Origin: JAILLW01 sp045629045
GTDB lineage: Bacteria > Bacillota > Clostridia > Lachnospirales > Lachnospiraceae
Direction: 5' to 3'
Length of the DNA: 59,176 bases
Assembly (NCBI GenBank): GCA_045629045.1
Contig: JAZQQM010000035.1
Span: forward strand, 1 to 59,176
A program made the translations under genes and the position numbers. Positions within the stretch are counted from its first letter, which is position 1; each line of letters opens with the position of its first letter. Shown one piece after another: positions 34,585-42,627 of the stretch. Under the pieces are notes generated by a model. It had not been told where the DNA came from. It saw nothing but the letters and a program-made list of their open reading frames with translations, and did no database searches.

Positions 34585-35877
34585 ATGGAACAGTATGCTA
34601 TAAAGGGTGGCAATCCTTTAGTTGGAGAAGTAGAAATCGGCGGAGCCAAAAATGCGGCTCTTGGTATTCTTGCTGCAGCTGTAATGTCGGATGAACCCTG
34701 TGTAATAGATAATATGCCGGATGTGCGCGATACTGACGTTATGCTTCAGGCTATTGAAAGCATTGGTGGTGTTGTGGAGAGAGTTGACAGACACACTGTC
34801 AGCATTTCCGGAAAGAATATTGTCGATCAGACAATTGATAATGATTATATTAAGAAGATAAGAGCATCGTATTATTTGCTTGGTGCACTTCTTGGTAAGT
34901 ATAAGAAGGCTCAGGTTACTTTGCCCGGCGGATGTAATATAGGACTTAGACCTATTGATCAGCATATGAAGGGCTTTAAGGCACTTGGGGCATCGGTTAA
35001 GATTGAACACGGTATGATTACCGCAGAAGCCGAGAGACTTGTGGGCGCACATATTTACATGGACGTTGTAACAGTAGGTGCTACGATTAATGTTATGATG
35101 GCGGCTACTATGGCCGAAGGCCAGACGATAATCGAGAATGCCGCAAAGGAACCTCATGTAGTTGATGTGGCCAACTTCCTTAATACAATGGGAGCCAATA
35201 TAAAGGGCGCAGGTACCGATGTTATTCGTATCAAAGGTGTTCCGCATCTTCACGGCACGAATTATACAATTATCCCGGATCAAATCGAAGCAGGAACATT
35301 TATGTTTGCCGCAGCGGTGACGAAGGGCGATATTACAGTTAAGAATGTTATTCCTAAACACTTGGAATCGATAAGTGCCAAGCTTGAAGAAATCGGATGC
35401 GAAGTTGAAGAATCTGACGATGCTGTCAGAGTGGTAGCAACAAAGCAGCTTACACATACTCATGTTAAAACACTTCCTTATCCCGGATTCCCTACGGATA
35501 TGCAGCCTCAGATAGCTGTAGCATTGGGTTTGTCAAAGGGAACAAGTATTGTAACAGAGAGTATTTTTGAAAACAGATTTAAATATGTTGATGAATTAAC
35601 ACGTATGGGAGCTTCAATCAAGGTTGAAGGTAATACGGCAATCATTGATGGCGTTAATAAATACACCGGTGCCAGTATTTCGGCTCCGGACCTTAGAGCA
35701 GGTGCAGCGCTTGTAATTGCAGCGCTGGCAGCAGAGGGAATAACCGTAATTGATGATATTAATTATATCCAGAGAGGATATGAAGATTTCCATCTTAAAC
35801 TGCAATCTCTCGGCGGACTTATTGAATTGGTTGATTCGGAAAAGGAAGTTCAGAAATTCAGACTTAAGGTTGGTTGA
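34585..35877 (+). CDS. murA: UDP-N-acetylglucosamine 1-carboxyvinyltransferase
   Basis: This 430-residue enzyme adds enolpyruvate to UDP-GlcNAc in the first committed step of peptidoglycan synthesis. It starts with GGNPLVGEVEIGGAKNAAL, has the active-site cysteine in PGGCNIGLRPIDQHMKG (the residue attacked by fosfomycin) and ends with RAGAALVIAALAAEGITVIDD..YIQRGYEDF. Length is normal. It stands alone with its own promoter and terminator. Its substrate is the product of the glmM/acetyltransferase/UAP1-like genes in this window. Confidence 0.96.
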   Translation: MEQYAIKGGNPLVGEVEIGGAKNAALGILAAAVMSDEPCVIDNMPDVRDTDVMLQAIESIGGVVERVDRHTVSISGKNIVDQTIDNDYIKKIRASYYLLGALLGKYKKAQVTLPGGCNIGLRPIDQHMKGFKALGASVKIEHGMITAEAERLVGAHIYMDVVTVGATINVMMAATMAEGQTIIENAAKEPHVVDVANFLNTMGANIKGAGTDVIRIKGVPHLHGTNYTIIPDQIEAGTFMFAAAVTKGDITVKNVIPKHLESISAKLEEIGCEVEESDDAVRVVATKQLTHTHVKTLPYPGFPTDMQPQIAVALGLSKGTSIVTESIFENRFKYVDELTRMGASIKVEGNTAIIDGVNKYTGASISAPDLRAGAALVIAALAAEGITVIDDINYIQRGYEDFHLKLQSLGGLIELVDSEKEVQKFRLKVG

Positions 35878-35894
35878 TTCGGATTTGGAATTTT

Positions 35895-35924
35895 GTGCTG
35901 AGCAATTTTGCTCAGCACTTTTTA
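35895..35924 (+). terminator. Rho-independent terminator of murA
   Basis: GTGCTGAGCAA (35895-35905) pairs with TTGCTCAGCAC (35908-35918) and is followed by five T. Confidence 0.92.
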
Positions 35925-35981
35925 GTACCATAAAAGTGTAGTTGCTAGAGAATAATTGACTCTGGTAACTGCACTTATTTG

Positions 35982-36010
35982 TTGCATAAAAGTGTATGTT
36001 ATAGTATAGT
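35982..36010 (+). promoter_or_regulatory. Candidate promoter before the hairpin array
   Basis: TTGCAT (35982-35987), a 17-base spacer and TATAGT (36005-36010) would start transcription near 36017, about 500 bases before the next gene. The 12-base word CATAAAAGTGTA occurs here (35985) and also at 35929, and an AAGTGTAGTT/AACTGCACTT dyad lies between them (35934-35978). Confidence 0.55.
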
Positions 36011-36221
36011 GGCCTATGAGCAGGCTCGCTGCTTTCTTGATTAGTATGCATTTCTTTTACATTATGTATTTCTAATTATTTCGAGAATTTTATGAGATTT
36101 ACCTAAAAGAAGAATTAAAAAGGACACGTCGCGAACACTGTGAATTGGCATATATACTCCTACAAGGGATTAGAAATTCACTTTACGTCCAGATGCGCAA
36201 TCCTACGAAGGCGCTGGGTGC

Positions 36222-36463
36222 GGAATTGGTATCAGAACACGAAAAGAAGTGAATTGATACCAATTTTGGGAGGAAATCAGGACCGGAATTGGTATCAGAA
36301 TGCGAAAAGAAGCGAATAGATACCAATTCTGCGAAGAAATCAAAGGCGGAATTGGTATCAGAATGCGGAGAAAAGTGAATTGATACCAATTCCACGAGGA
36401 AACCAGAAGAAATCAAGGCCGGAATTGGTATCAGAACACATGGAAAGTAAAAATGGTACCAAA
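36222..36463 (+). repeat. Tandem hairpin repeats, three full units and a partial
   Basis: GGAATTGGTATCAGAA recurs at 36222, 36285, 36348 and 36421 (spacing 63, 63 and 73). In each of the first three units AATTGGTATC is followed about 20 bases later by GATACCAATT (ending 36265, 36328 and 36391), so every unit folds into a hairpin. The fourth keeps only the first arm and a decayed second (ATGGTACCA). Unit length is a multiple of three, which keeps a minus-strand frame open, but I do not regard that frame as a gene. The array lies in the 640-base gap between murA and the nuclease-like gene. Confidence 0.85.
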
Positions 36464-36519
36464 AATATAAAAGCGCGAAGAGCATATAAAAGAGCACATA
36501 AAGGAGAATAATTGAAAGA

Positions 36520-37368
36520 ATGAATTATAATACCAATAAGATTGAAAATGAGACAAATTACAAAGATGAAGACAAAGTATTTGATATTACTTATCCAATA
36601 AAGCGGCGAATTGAAATGCTTCAAACTGAAATTAGGAAAAGAATTTCAAATATGAATAATGCGATAGATGGAAGATTGAGATGTAAGACGGATAAATCAG
36701 GCTTTAGATATTATAAATGTATAGATTCACATGATCATAATGGTATATATATAGTGAATTCGAAGAAAGCACTGGCAATTTCGCTCGCTCAAAAGGAATA
36801 TGACACTAAGCTCATTAAGCAAGCTCAAAAGGAAATAAGTTGTATGGAAGAATTCCTTGAAAGGTACAGCGAATTCGATTTGAATAGCATTTACACGTTT
36901 ATGCATCCGGGAAGAAAGATATTGGTAAATCCCTTTCTTTTAGATGATGATGAATATGCAAAACAATGGCTCGCGATTGAATATTCATCGGGGTATTTTC
37001 CTGAGGGCTATGAAGAATACTATACGAGTAGAGGAGTGAGGGTCCATTCAAAATCGGAGATTATGATAGCTCAGATGTTGGATTATTATGGCGTCCCTTA
37101 TAGATATGAGTATCCAATCAGGCTGGGAAATGAAGAAAAAAGACCTGATTTTACTTGCCTTAATATTAAAAAGCGGAAAGAATACGTGTGGGAACATTTT
37201 GGAATGATGGGAAATATAGGATATGCGACCGAGAATGTTGAGAAGATTGCAAAGTATATGCAAAATGGATACTATCCGGGTGAGAATGCCATTTTTACTT
37301 TTGCTTCAGGGGGCAATCAAGTTGATTCAAAAACCGTGAAGTTGCTGATAGAAAGATATCTGATATAG
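36520..37368 (+). CDS. PD-(D/E)XK nuclease-like protein
   Basis: This 282-residue protein ends with a nuclease-type core: SKSEIMIAQMLDYYGVPYRYE (E180), RPDFTCL (D210) and VWEHFGMMGN (E225). That order is seen in a group of PD-(D/E)XK superfamily proteins common in Clostridia, whose cellular role is not settled. The N-terminal half is helical and charged (about 20-120) and of unknown fold. The gene is AT-rich, uses ATA and AGA codons freely and sits alone after a long repetitive leader, suggesting acquisition. The start has a GGAG about 10 bases upstream. The fold call is a motif inference. Confidence 0.65.
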   Translation: MNYNTNKIENETNYKDEDKVFDITYPIKRRIEMLQTEIRKRISNMNNAIDGRLRCKTDKSGFRYYKCIDSHDHNGIYIVNSKKALAISLAQKEYDTKLIKQAQKEISCMEEFLERYSEFDLNSIYTFMHPGRKILVNPFLLDDDEYAKQWLAIEYSSGYFPEGYEEYYTSRGVRVHSKSEIMIAQMLDYYGVPYRYEYPIRLGNEEKRPDFTCLNIKKRKEYVWEHFGMMGNIGYATENVEKIAKYMQNGYYPGENAIFTFASGGNQVDSKTVKLLIERYLI

Positions 37369-37441
37369 CCCCACAAAGTTGCCGATAGAAGAATATCCCT
37401 GATAGAAGTCCCTGATAGAAGAGTGCCCCTGATGGAAAATA

Positions 37442-37476
37442 AAACCTCGATTCTGATAGGAATCGAGGTTTCTTTT
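37442..37476. terminator. Bidirectional rho-independent terminator
   Basis: AAACCTCGATTC (37442-37453) pairs with GAATCGAGGTTT (37460-37471), followed by CTTTT. It separates the nuclease-like gene from the convergent HD-GYP gene. Just before it, the word CCTGATAGAAG repeats in slightly varied form (about 37380-37435). Confidence 0.88.
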
Positions 37477-37524
37477 ATCAATACTGATTTGCAAAGATAT
37501 AATTCGCAACAATCTGCTAAGAAC

Positions 37525-38601
37525 TTACAAAATTGCGTCAATAGCAAGATCTGTACGATGACTTAAATCGATGAAGTCTGTTTCTGTTCTTATGGTAGGA
37601 GAAGAAAGCTTATCTTTGTTGATATAAACAATCGTTCCTCTTTCACCGTTAGATAAACGAACACTGTTAAGAAGATATGTATTAACGACGTTCTCGAGGA
37701 ATGTCATTATGTACTGCGGATCGTATTTCTGAAGACCTTCTTCTTCGAAAATCTCGATAGTTTTGAAAGGACATAACGGTCCACGGTAAACTCTGGCAGA
37801 TGTCATGGCATCGTATACGTCAGCGATGGAAACAATTCTGGCATAAGTAGGTATCTGGGGACCTGTAAGTCCGAGAGGATAACCTGTGCCGTCACAACGC
37901 TCGTGGTGCATAAGTACTGCGTTTAATATATCCGGATTTAAGTCCGACTTTTTAAGAAGCTCATATCCTGCCTGAGGATGACGCTTGATTATTGAATATT
38001 CCTGAGGCGTAAGCTTCGAAGGCTTCTTAATAATATCATCGGGAATCTGTGTCTTACCAACGTCATGGAGCAAACCTGAAACGGTAGCGGTACATATCTC
38101 ATCCTCTGACATACGCAGCCATCTTGCCATAACGTTACAGATAAGAGCAACGTTCATACAATGAACATAAGTTGCATCATCATATTCTCTCATACAGTGA
38201 AGCATATCAAGAAGGTTGGGAGTTGTAGCTCCGATATCAAGAATGTTCAGGGTATGATTCATGAGTTTATCAACATCCAGAGGAGAACCCTTAACTACGA
38301 CATCATTAATAACATCCTTGAAGGCTTCGACGTCCTCGTCAAATTCAGCCTTGAATCTGATGAATTCAGGACTTTCTTTAACCTTGTCGGAATATGAACG
38401 CACGTATTCCTTTTCGTTGGGGTCGACTGTAACCTGCTCGTCTTCGATACGAACAGAAAGAATTGAATAATAGTCGAGCTTTGCAATGGTCTTATCATCA
38501 AGGACCAATCCCTTAGGAATAATAAGCTGATTATTGTAATTGTAGATGTCCTCGGCTGTAACCATACCGGGAGCCAAATTTGAGGTTCCGATTCGTTTCA
38601 T
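37525..38601 (-). CDS. HD-GYP domain protein, probable c-di-GMP phosphodiesterase
   Basis: This 358-residue cytosolic protein has an N-terminal segment (about 1-120) and a C-terminal HD-GYP domain: LLHDVGKTQIPDDIIKKP, KRHPQAGYELL, LMHHERCDGTGYP and IADVYDAMTS. All metal ligands and the GYP motif are present, with DGTGYP instead of DGSGYP. HD-GYP proteins break down cyclic di-GMP (some also cyclic GMP-AMP). No input domain with a clear ligand is visible. It is transcribed from its own strong promoter, divergent from the TIR operon. Confidence 0.92.
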   Translation of the reverse strand: MKRIGTSNLAPGMVTAEDIYNYNNQLIIPKGLVLDDKTIAKLDYYSILSVRIEDEQVTVDPNEKEYVRSYSDKVKESPEFIRFKAEFDEDVEAFKDVINDVVVKGSPLDVDKLMNHTLNILDIGATTPNLLDMLHCMREYDDATYVHCMNVALICNVMARWLRMSEDEICTATVSGLLHDVGKTQIPDDIIKKPSKLTPQEYSIIKRHPQAGYELLKKSDLNPDILNAVLMHHERCDGTGYPLGLTGPQIPTYARIVSIADVYDAMTSARVYRGPLCPFKTIEIFEEEGLQKYDPQYIMTFLENVVNTYLLNSVRLSNGERGTIVYINKDKLSSPTIRTETDFIDLSHRTDLAIDAIL

Positions 38602-38637
38602 TGATAACTCTCCAATTTCGATAAAATTACAATTACT

Positions 38638-38666
38638 ATTATAGTTGGGAATGGCGCAATAGTCAA
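38638..38666 (-). promoter_or_regulatory. Promoter of the HD-GYP gene
   Basis: On the minus strand TTGACT (38661-38666), a 17-base spacer and TATAAT (38638-38643) lie just upstream of the start codon at 38601. Confidence 0.8.
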
Positions 38667-38721
38667 TGTTACACGCATATTTTGTACACTAACACAGTAT
38701 TATTGTATCAAAAAAAAGTAC

Positions 38722-38750
38722 TTGACATAGTAGCAAAAATATACTAAGAT
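38722..38750 (+). promoter_or_regulatory. Promoter of the TIR/NrtR operon
   Basis: TTGACA (38722-38727), a 17-base spacer and TAAGAT (38745-38750) lie 76 bases before the first gene of the operon. Confidence 0.75.
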
Positions 38751-38826
38751 GCACGCATAGGTTAGTTCTAAACGGCTACTAAGCAATTAGTAAATCAAAA
38801 CATATTTAATTTACGGAGGTTTTACA

Positions 38827-39237
38827 ATGAAAAACGATAAGTATTGGCGCAATTTATTCATCATAATGCTTTGCCTTATGATAGTTCCGCTCATTGCACT
38901 GGGTGAGATTGACTTTAATGCTACCTTCTATTTTATGTGGGTATGCTTGGCTGGCATTGTAGTGTTGATTGTTCTTATGGGAAGCAAATACAAGAAAGGC
39001 GTATATACCAAAAAGGAATATGTTAAACGTGCCCTTTCGCTTTATATACCTTATCTGTTTTTTCCGGTATATACATTCGTTCGCGTATGGATATATTACT
39101 TGATTACACAGGATTCGGATCCGCTTGGCTACCTTTGGGTAATGGAAGTCCTTCCACAGACAATATTGTTTTTACTCGTAGGCGGAATAATAGTTCTTGT
39201 AACCGCACTTACCAAAAACAACAGAGCGGAAGCGTAA
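38827..39237 (+). CDS. Small four-helix membrane protein, unknown function
   Basis: This 136-residue protein has four predicted membrane helices (about 10-27, 32-52, 70-92 and 110-130) and a positively charged loop between helices 2 and 3 (YKKGVYTKKEYVKR). There is no signal peptide and no recognised domain. A GGAGG precedes the ATG. It is first in an operon with an NrtR-like regulator and a TIR protein (gaps of 30 and 14 bases), so it may serve the same process, for example as a membrane partner. Homology is not recognised. Confidence 0.72.
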   Translation: MKNDKYWRNLFIIMLCLMIVPLIALGEIDFNATFYFMWVCLAGIVVLIVLMGSKYKKGVYTKKEYVKRALSLYIPYLFFPVYTFVRVWIYYLITQDSDPLGYLWVMEVLPQTILFLLVGGIIVLVTALTKNNRAEA

Positions 39238-39267
39238 TTTTTTATAAAGAGGATTGGAAAAGATAAA

Positions 39268-39951
39268 GTGAAACATGAAGAATATTTGAAACAATATAAT
39301 CCGAATAAGTATGAGAAACTTTCGGTGACGGTTGATGTTCTGATATTTTGTATAATAAAAGACAGATTGTGCGTACGGCTCGTAAAAAGAACGAGGCCGC
39401 CCTTTGAGAATATGCTTTCACTGCCGGGCACTTTCGTAAGCCCGGCAGAATCTTTGGAAGAGGCGGTAAAGAGAGTCCTTAAGGATAAGGCCGGATTTGA
39501 TGATTTGTATTGCGAACAGCTTTACACCTGGGGAGCAGTAGACCGAGATCCCAGAATGCGTATTATTTCAATTTCGTATATTTCGTTCTTGGCCGAAGAA
39601 AATCTTCGCCTTATCATGACGGATGATGAAATCGAGAGTGAATTCTATGAGGTTGAAGCTCTTATTAAAGAAAAACCGGAACTGCAGTTGGCATTTGATC
39701 ATACCAGGATTGTAAAAAGCGCCAGAGAAAAACTGGCGAAACAGGCAGAAAATGAGGATATAGCCTTTGAATTTCTGCCGCAGTGCTTTACACTGCCACG
39801 TCTTCAGAAGATTACGGAAATATTGCTCGGACGCAAATTGTACAAGGCGAATTTTAGGAAAAAGATACAGGATAAAGTTACGGAAACAGGTGAGTACACC
39901 TCGGGAGATGCTTATCGCCCCAGCATGCTGTACATACGTAATGTCATTTGA
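39268..39951 (+). CDS. NrtR-like regulator with degenerate Nudix domain
   Basis: This 227-residue protein joins a Nudix domain (about 20-150) to a C-terminal winged helix (about 165-225, FTLPRLQKITEILLGRKLYKANFRKKI), the plan of NrtR regulators that control NAD genes and sense ADP-ribose-type ligands. The Nudix box GTFVSPAESLEEAVKRVLKDKAGF lacks the paired catalytic glutamates (KDKAG in place of EExG), so hydrolysis is probably lost, as in known NrtR proteins. The start is GTG at 39268 with a distant GAGGA. It is 14 bases upstream of the TIR gene. No NAD biosynthesis gene is adjacent. Confidence 0.82.
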   Translation: MKHEEYLKQYNPNKYEKLSVTVDVLIFCIIKDRLCVRLVKRTRPPFENMLSLPGTFVSPAESLEEAVKRVLKDKAGFDDLYCEQLYTWGAVDRDPRMRIISISYISFLAEENLRLIMTDDEIESEFYEVEALIKEKPELQLAFDHTRIVKSAREKLAKQAENEDIAFEFLPQCFTLPRLQKITEILLGRKLYKANFRKKIQDKVTETGEYTSGDAYRPSMLYIRNVI

Positions 39952-39965
39952 CAGAAAGGATAGAA

Positions 39966-42377
39966 ATGGAAAACCCTTTTGAAAACATACACTATGATGC
40001 CTTCATAAGCTATCGACATAATCCTACGGATGAGTTCGTAGCGAAGAATTTACAGACTCTGCTTGAGACATATACCGTACCTGAAAATGTCAAAGACCAG
40101 GTGCCTAAGGACAGAATCAGACGTATATTCCGTGATCAGGATGAACTTCCGCTTTCGGATAATCTGGGTACATCAATTGAACATGCTCTTAAGAATTCCG
40201 AGTATCTTATTGTAATCTGTTCACCTACATATCGGGAATCCAAGTGGTGTATGAAGGAAATAGAAACTTTTATTTCACTGCACGGATATGGCAAGATTAT
40301 AGTTGTTTTGTGCGAAGGAAGTACCAACGAATCCTTCCCGCCCCAGTTACTTAACGCAGAGGTTGAGCCTTTTGCTTCCGACGTGCGCGGCAACAATCAA
40401 AATGAGATTATGAAAAAGCTTAAGGTTGAGTATATCCGTGTGGCAGCTTCTTTGCTTGGAGTGCCCTATGATACATTGAGGCAGCGCGAACAGGAACGTA
40501 TATTGCAGCGCAAAGCAGACAGAATGAAGAAGATGGCAATTATTACAAGTACGGTTGCGCTTTTGTCGTTAACGGCGGTAATTACTATAGGTGTTCAGAA
40601 GTGGAAACTTACAAATAGTCAGATTGATACACTTTTTACGCAAATAGAGAATGAGTATTCGGTTGGAAACATAAGTGCAGCCATTGATGATATTGAAGAG
40701 GTATCAAAGTTAAGCAGGAGACGTTTCGGTAAATATGATGGCAAACTTACAGCTAAGCTTGCGAAGATACTTGGAGTTTATGAAAACGAAAGCAGGTACG
40801 TTTCAAATGATACTGTCCAGATGAGCGACGAAATAGTAAGCGTTAAGTTTTCAAATGATGGGAAGCATTTATTACTTGCTGATAATGCGGGAAATGTCCG
40901 AGTAGTAAAAACAGACGATTTCGGACAGGTTGATTTTGAAACTTCCGAGGCAATACGTGGGGTCGATGACGGTTTGTCGGCAGGATTCCTTGATAATGAC
41001 AGGATATTTTATATAGGTCCGAACAACAGACTTATGATAGCGACTCTTGGCCAAAGTAATATTGTAACTAAAAACGCGATTCTTATTTCCGAGAACAACA
41101 GGACTGCAGTAACGAGTCCTGCCGGTTACTATATCGGTATGTCTGTTGATACGGAAGTATTAGTTTGGAGTACTGGGATTGCAGGTGAGATTTATGATCT
41201 TAATCTGACTGAAGGTGAATACAAAAGGATATCATTTGGTAAATATACTACGTTCCTGAACGATAAAACTTTTTTATATGTTAAGGATGATATAAAGGCT
41301 AATACGCAGGAAGAAGCTGACAGTACACAGGAAGAAACTGTTTGTGTGGTTAATCTGGATACACGGGATGTCAAAACATATAATACCGGTGTAAGCAAAT
41401 TAATCTATGCATCTTTGATAGATAATCGTCTGTATTTGTGCTATCAGGAACTATCCTCAGACAATGGAATTCCTGCAATCATGTTAAGATGTATTAACTA
41501 TGATAATAATGAGGAATGCTATCAGATAAATTTGGGAAATTCAGGAGTGGATGCCATACATGAAACAAGTGACGGTTATGTGTTGCTTGCTTCCGGTTCG
41601 GTAATTATGGAACTTGATTCATTGACAGGAGAACTCATAGATATTTATAACCTGTCGGATGCGCATCTTTTGTCATTTGAAGATTGTAAGGACGGAAGTG
41701 TCAAACTGTTTACTTCTCTGGGACAGGAAATTAATCTTGATGTCAATGCCGACGGAATTTCGGTACTTGGATATAGCGAGATGATGGATTCTGCATCACT
41801 TAAGTATGTAGTTAAGGCACCGAATTCAGATGCGTTTTACGCTATTCCGACTTTGGATTCCACAATTTTAAACAGGTATGAGCTTTCGGAGGTGTCATCA
41901 AGTGAGCCATACAGCGGACCTGTAGTTGATTTATTGTTTGCAGATGCCAAAACATCCGACCTGACATATAGTGATCTGGTCGCATCATACGGAAATCCTC
42001 ATGCCCAATTTAGATATGTGGACAAAAAATATATAGTATATAGTTTTGAAAACGGAAGATTGATTACTGTAAATACGGCAGAGACATATGTAATTGATGA
42101 AGTAATGCTTGATGCTCCGGTTTCGGTTGAGGCGGGAAATGATGCAATGGGAAATTCTTACTTTGCTCAACAATCCGACAGTAACACCCCGGGTGCCGGA
42201 GTGGGAATTGCCAAAGACGGAACAATAATATCAACCTTTGAGAACTTTGCGGGAATAAGCGAAGACGGAAAGAATGTAATTCTCAACATGCATATGCCGT
42301 CAACGGGTGCTAATGAATTAAGAGCATATCATATATATACTTATGATGAGTTGCTTGATAAAACTGTCGGTAAGTAG
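39966..42377 (+). CDS. TIR domain protein with membrane helix and beta-propeller
   Basis: This 803-residue protein has an N-terminal TIR domain (about 8-150, YDAFISYRHNPTDEFVA, RRIFRDQDELP, LIVICSPTYRESKWCMKEIETF). W94, C95 and E98 in the SKWCMKE segment match the position of the catalytic glutamate of NAD-cleaving TIR domains. One membrane helix follows (about 190-211), then about 590 residues with WD40/propeller-like blades (VSVKFSNDGKHLLLADNAGNVRVV). The TIR domain would be cytosolic and the propeller outside. The ATG at 39966 has AAAGGA upstream. It is coupled to an NrtR-like gene, so NAD or ADP-ribose may be the shared molecule. NADase activity is inferred. Confidence 0.87.
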   Translation: MENPFENIHYDAFISYRHNPTDEFVAKNLQTLLETYTVPENVKDQVPKDRIRRIFRDQDELPLSDNLGTSIEHALKNSEYLIVICSPTYRESKWCMKEIETFISLHGYGKIIVVLCEGSTNESFPPQLLNAEVEPFASDVRGNNQNEIMKKLKVEYIRVAASLLGVPYDTLRQREQERILQRKADRMKKMAIITSTVALLSLTAVITIGVQKWKLTNSQIDTLFTQIENEYSVGNISAAIDDIEEVSKLSRRRFGKYDGKLTAKLAKILGVYENESRYVSNDTVQMSDEIVSVKFSNDGKHLLLADNAGNVRVVKTDDFGQVDFETSEAIRGVDDGLSAGFLDNDRIFYIGPNNRLMIATLGQSNIVTKNAILISENNRTAVTSPAGYYIGMSVDTEVLVWSTGIAGEIYDLNLTEGEYKRISFGKYTTFLNDKTFLYVKDDIKANTQEEADSTQEETVCVVNLDTRDVKTYNTGVSKLIYASLIDNRLYLCYQELSSDNGIPAIMLRCINYDNNEECYQINLGNSGVDAIHETSDGYVLLASGSVIMELDSLTGELIDIYNLSDAHLLSFEDCKDGSVKLFTSLGQEINLDVNADGISVLGYSEMMDSASLKYVVKAPNSDAFYAIPTLDSTILNRYELSEVSSSEPYSGPVVDLLFADAKTSDLTYSDLVASYGNPHAQFRYVDKKYIVYSFENGRLITVNTAETYVIDEVMLDAPVSVEAGNDAMGNSYFAQQSDSNTPGAGVGIAKDGTIISTFENFAGISEDGKNVILNMHMPSTGANELRAYHIYTYDELLDKTVGK

Positions 42378-42381
42378 TCTC

Positions 42382-42410
42382 TTGACATACCAAATCATAT
42401 AGAGTATTGT
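42382..42410 (+). promoter_or_regulatory. Promoter of the metK riboswitch transcript
   Basis: TTGACA (42382-42387), a 17-base spacer and TATTGT (42405-42410) lie just before the SAM aptamer. It starts right after the TIR gene stop. Confidence 0.75.
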
Positions 42411-42448
42411 ATCTAACAGATATGAAGTATTAAATTTAATATTGTTTT

Positions 42449-42602
42449 CTCTTATTCAGAGTGGTGGAGATACATAGGATCTGTGAAGCCACGGCAACCC
42501 CGTATAGGAAGGTGCCTACCTGAGCGAGTATATCGAACAATAAGAGGATTTGGTATTTTTTATCGATGTAACCGGTCCGCTGATTGTCAGCGGACCTTTT
42601 TT
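42449..42602 (+). promoter_or_regulatory. SAM-I (S-box) riboswitch with terminator
   Basis: The aptamer runs from CTCTTATT (42449-42456) to AATAAGAG (42539-42546), which form P1. Inside are the S-box landmarks TTCAGAGTGGTGGAG, GTGAAGCCACGGCAACC and the GGAAGGTGCC segment. The expression platform ends in the terminator GGTCCGCTGA/TCAGCGGACC (42574-42596) plus six T. With SAM bound, transcription of metK should stop. This is standard regulation of SAM synthetase in Firmicutes. Confidence 0.95.
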
Positions 42603-42627
42603 GATTCATGAATAAAGGAGACAAAAG

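Noticed and set aside
36222..36440. Possible CRISPR array
   Set aside because: Units share most of their length, the intervals are not unique spacers, and the hairpin arms are part of the repeat. No cas gene is near.
36183..36497. Minus-strand frame encoding 21-residue repeats across the hairpin array
   Set aside because: The frame stays open because the repeat unit is 63 bp. The translation is low-complexity and there is no convincing start or ribosome binding site.
38827..42377. Thoeris-type defence locus
   Set aside because: No ThsA-like SIR2/SLOG effector is present. The TIR protein is a membrane propeller protein, so only a looser comparison is warranted.
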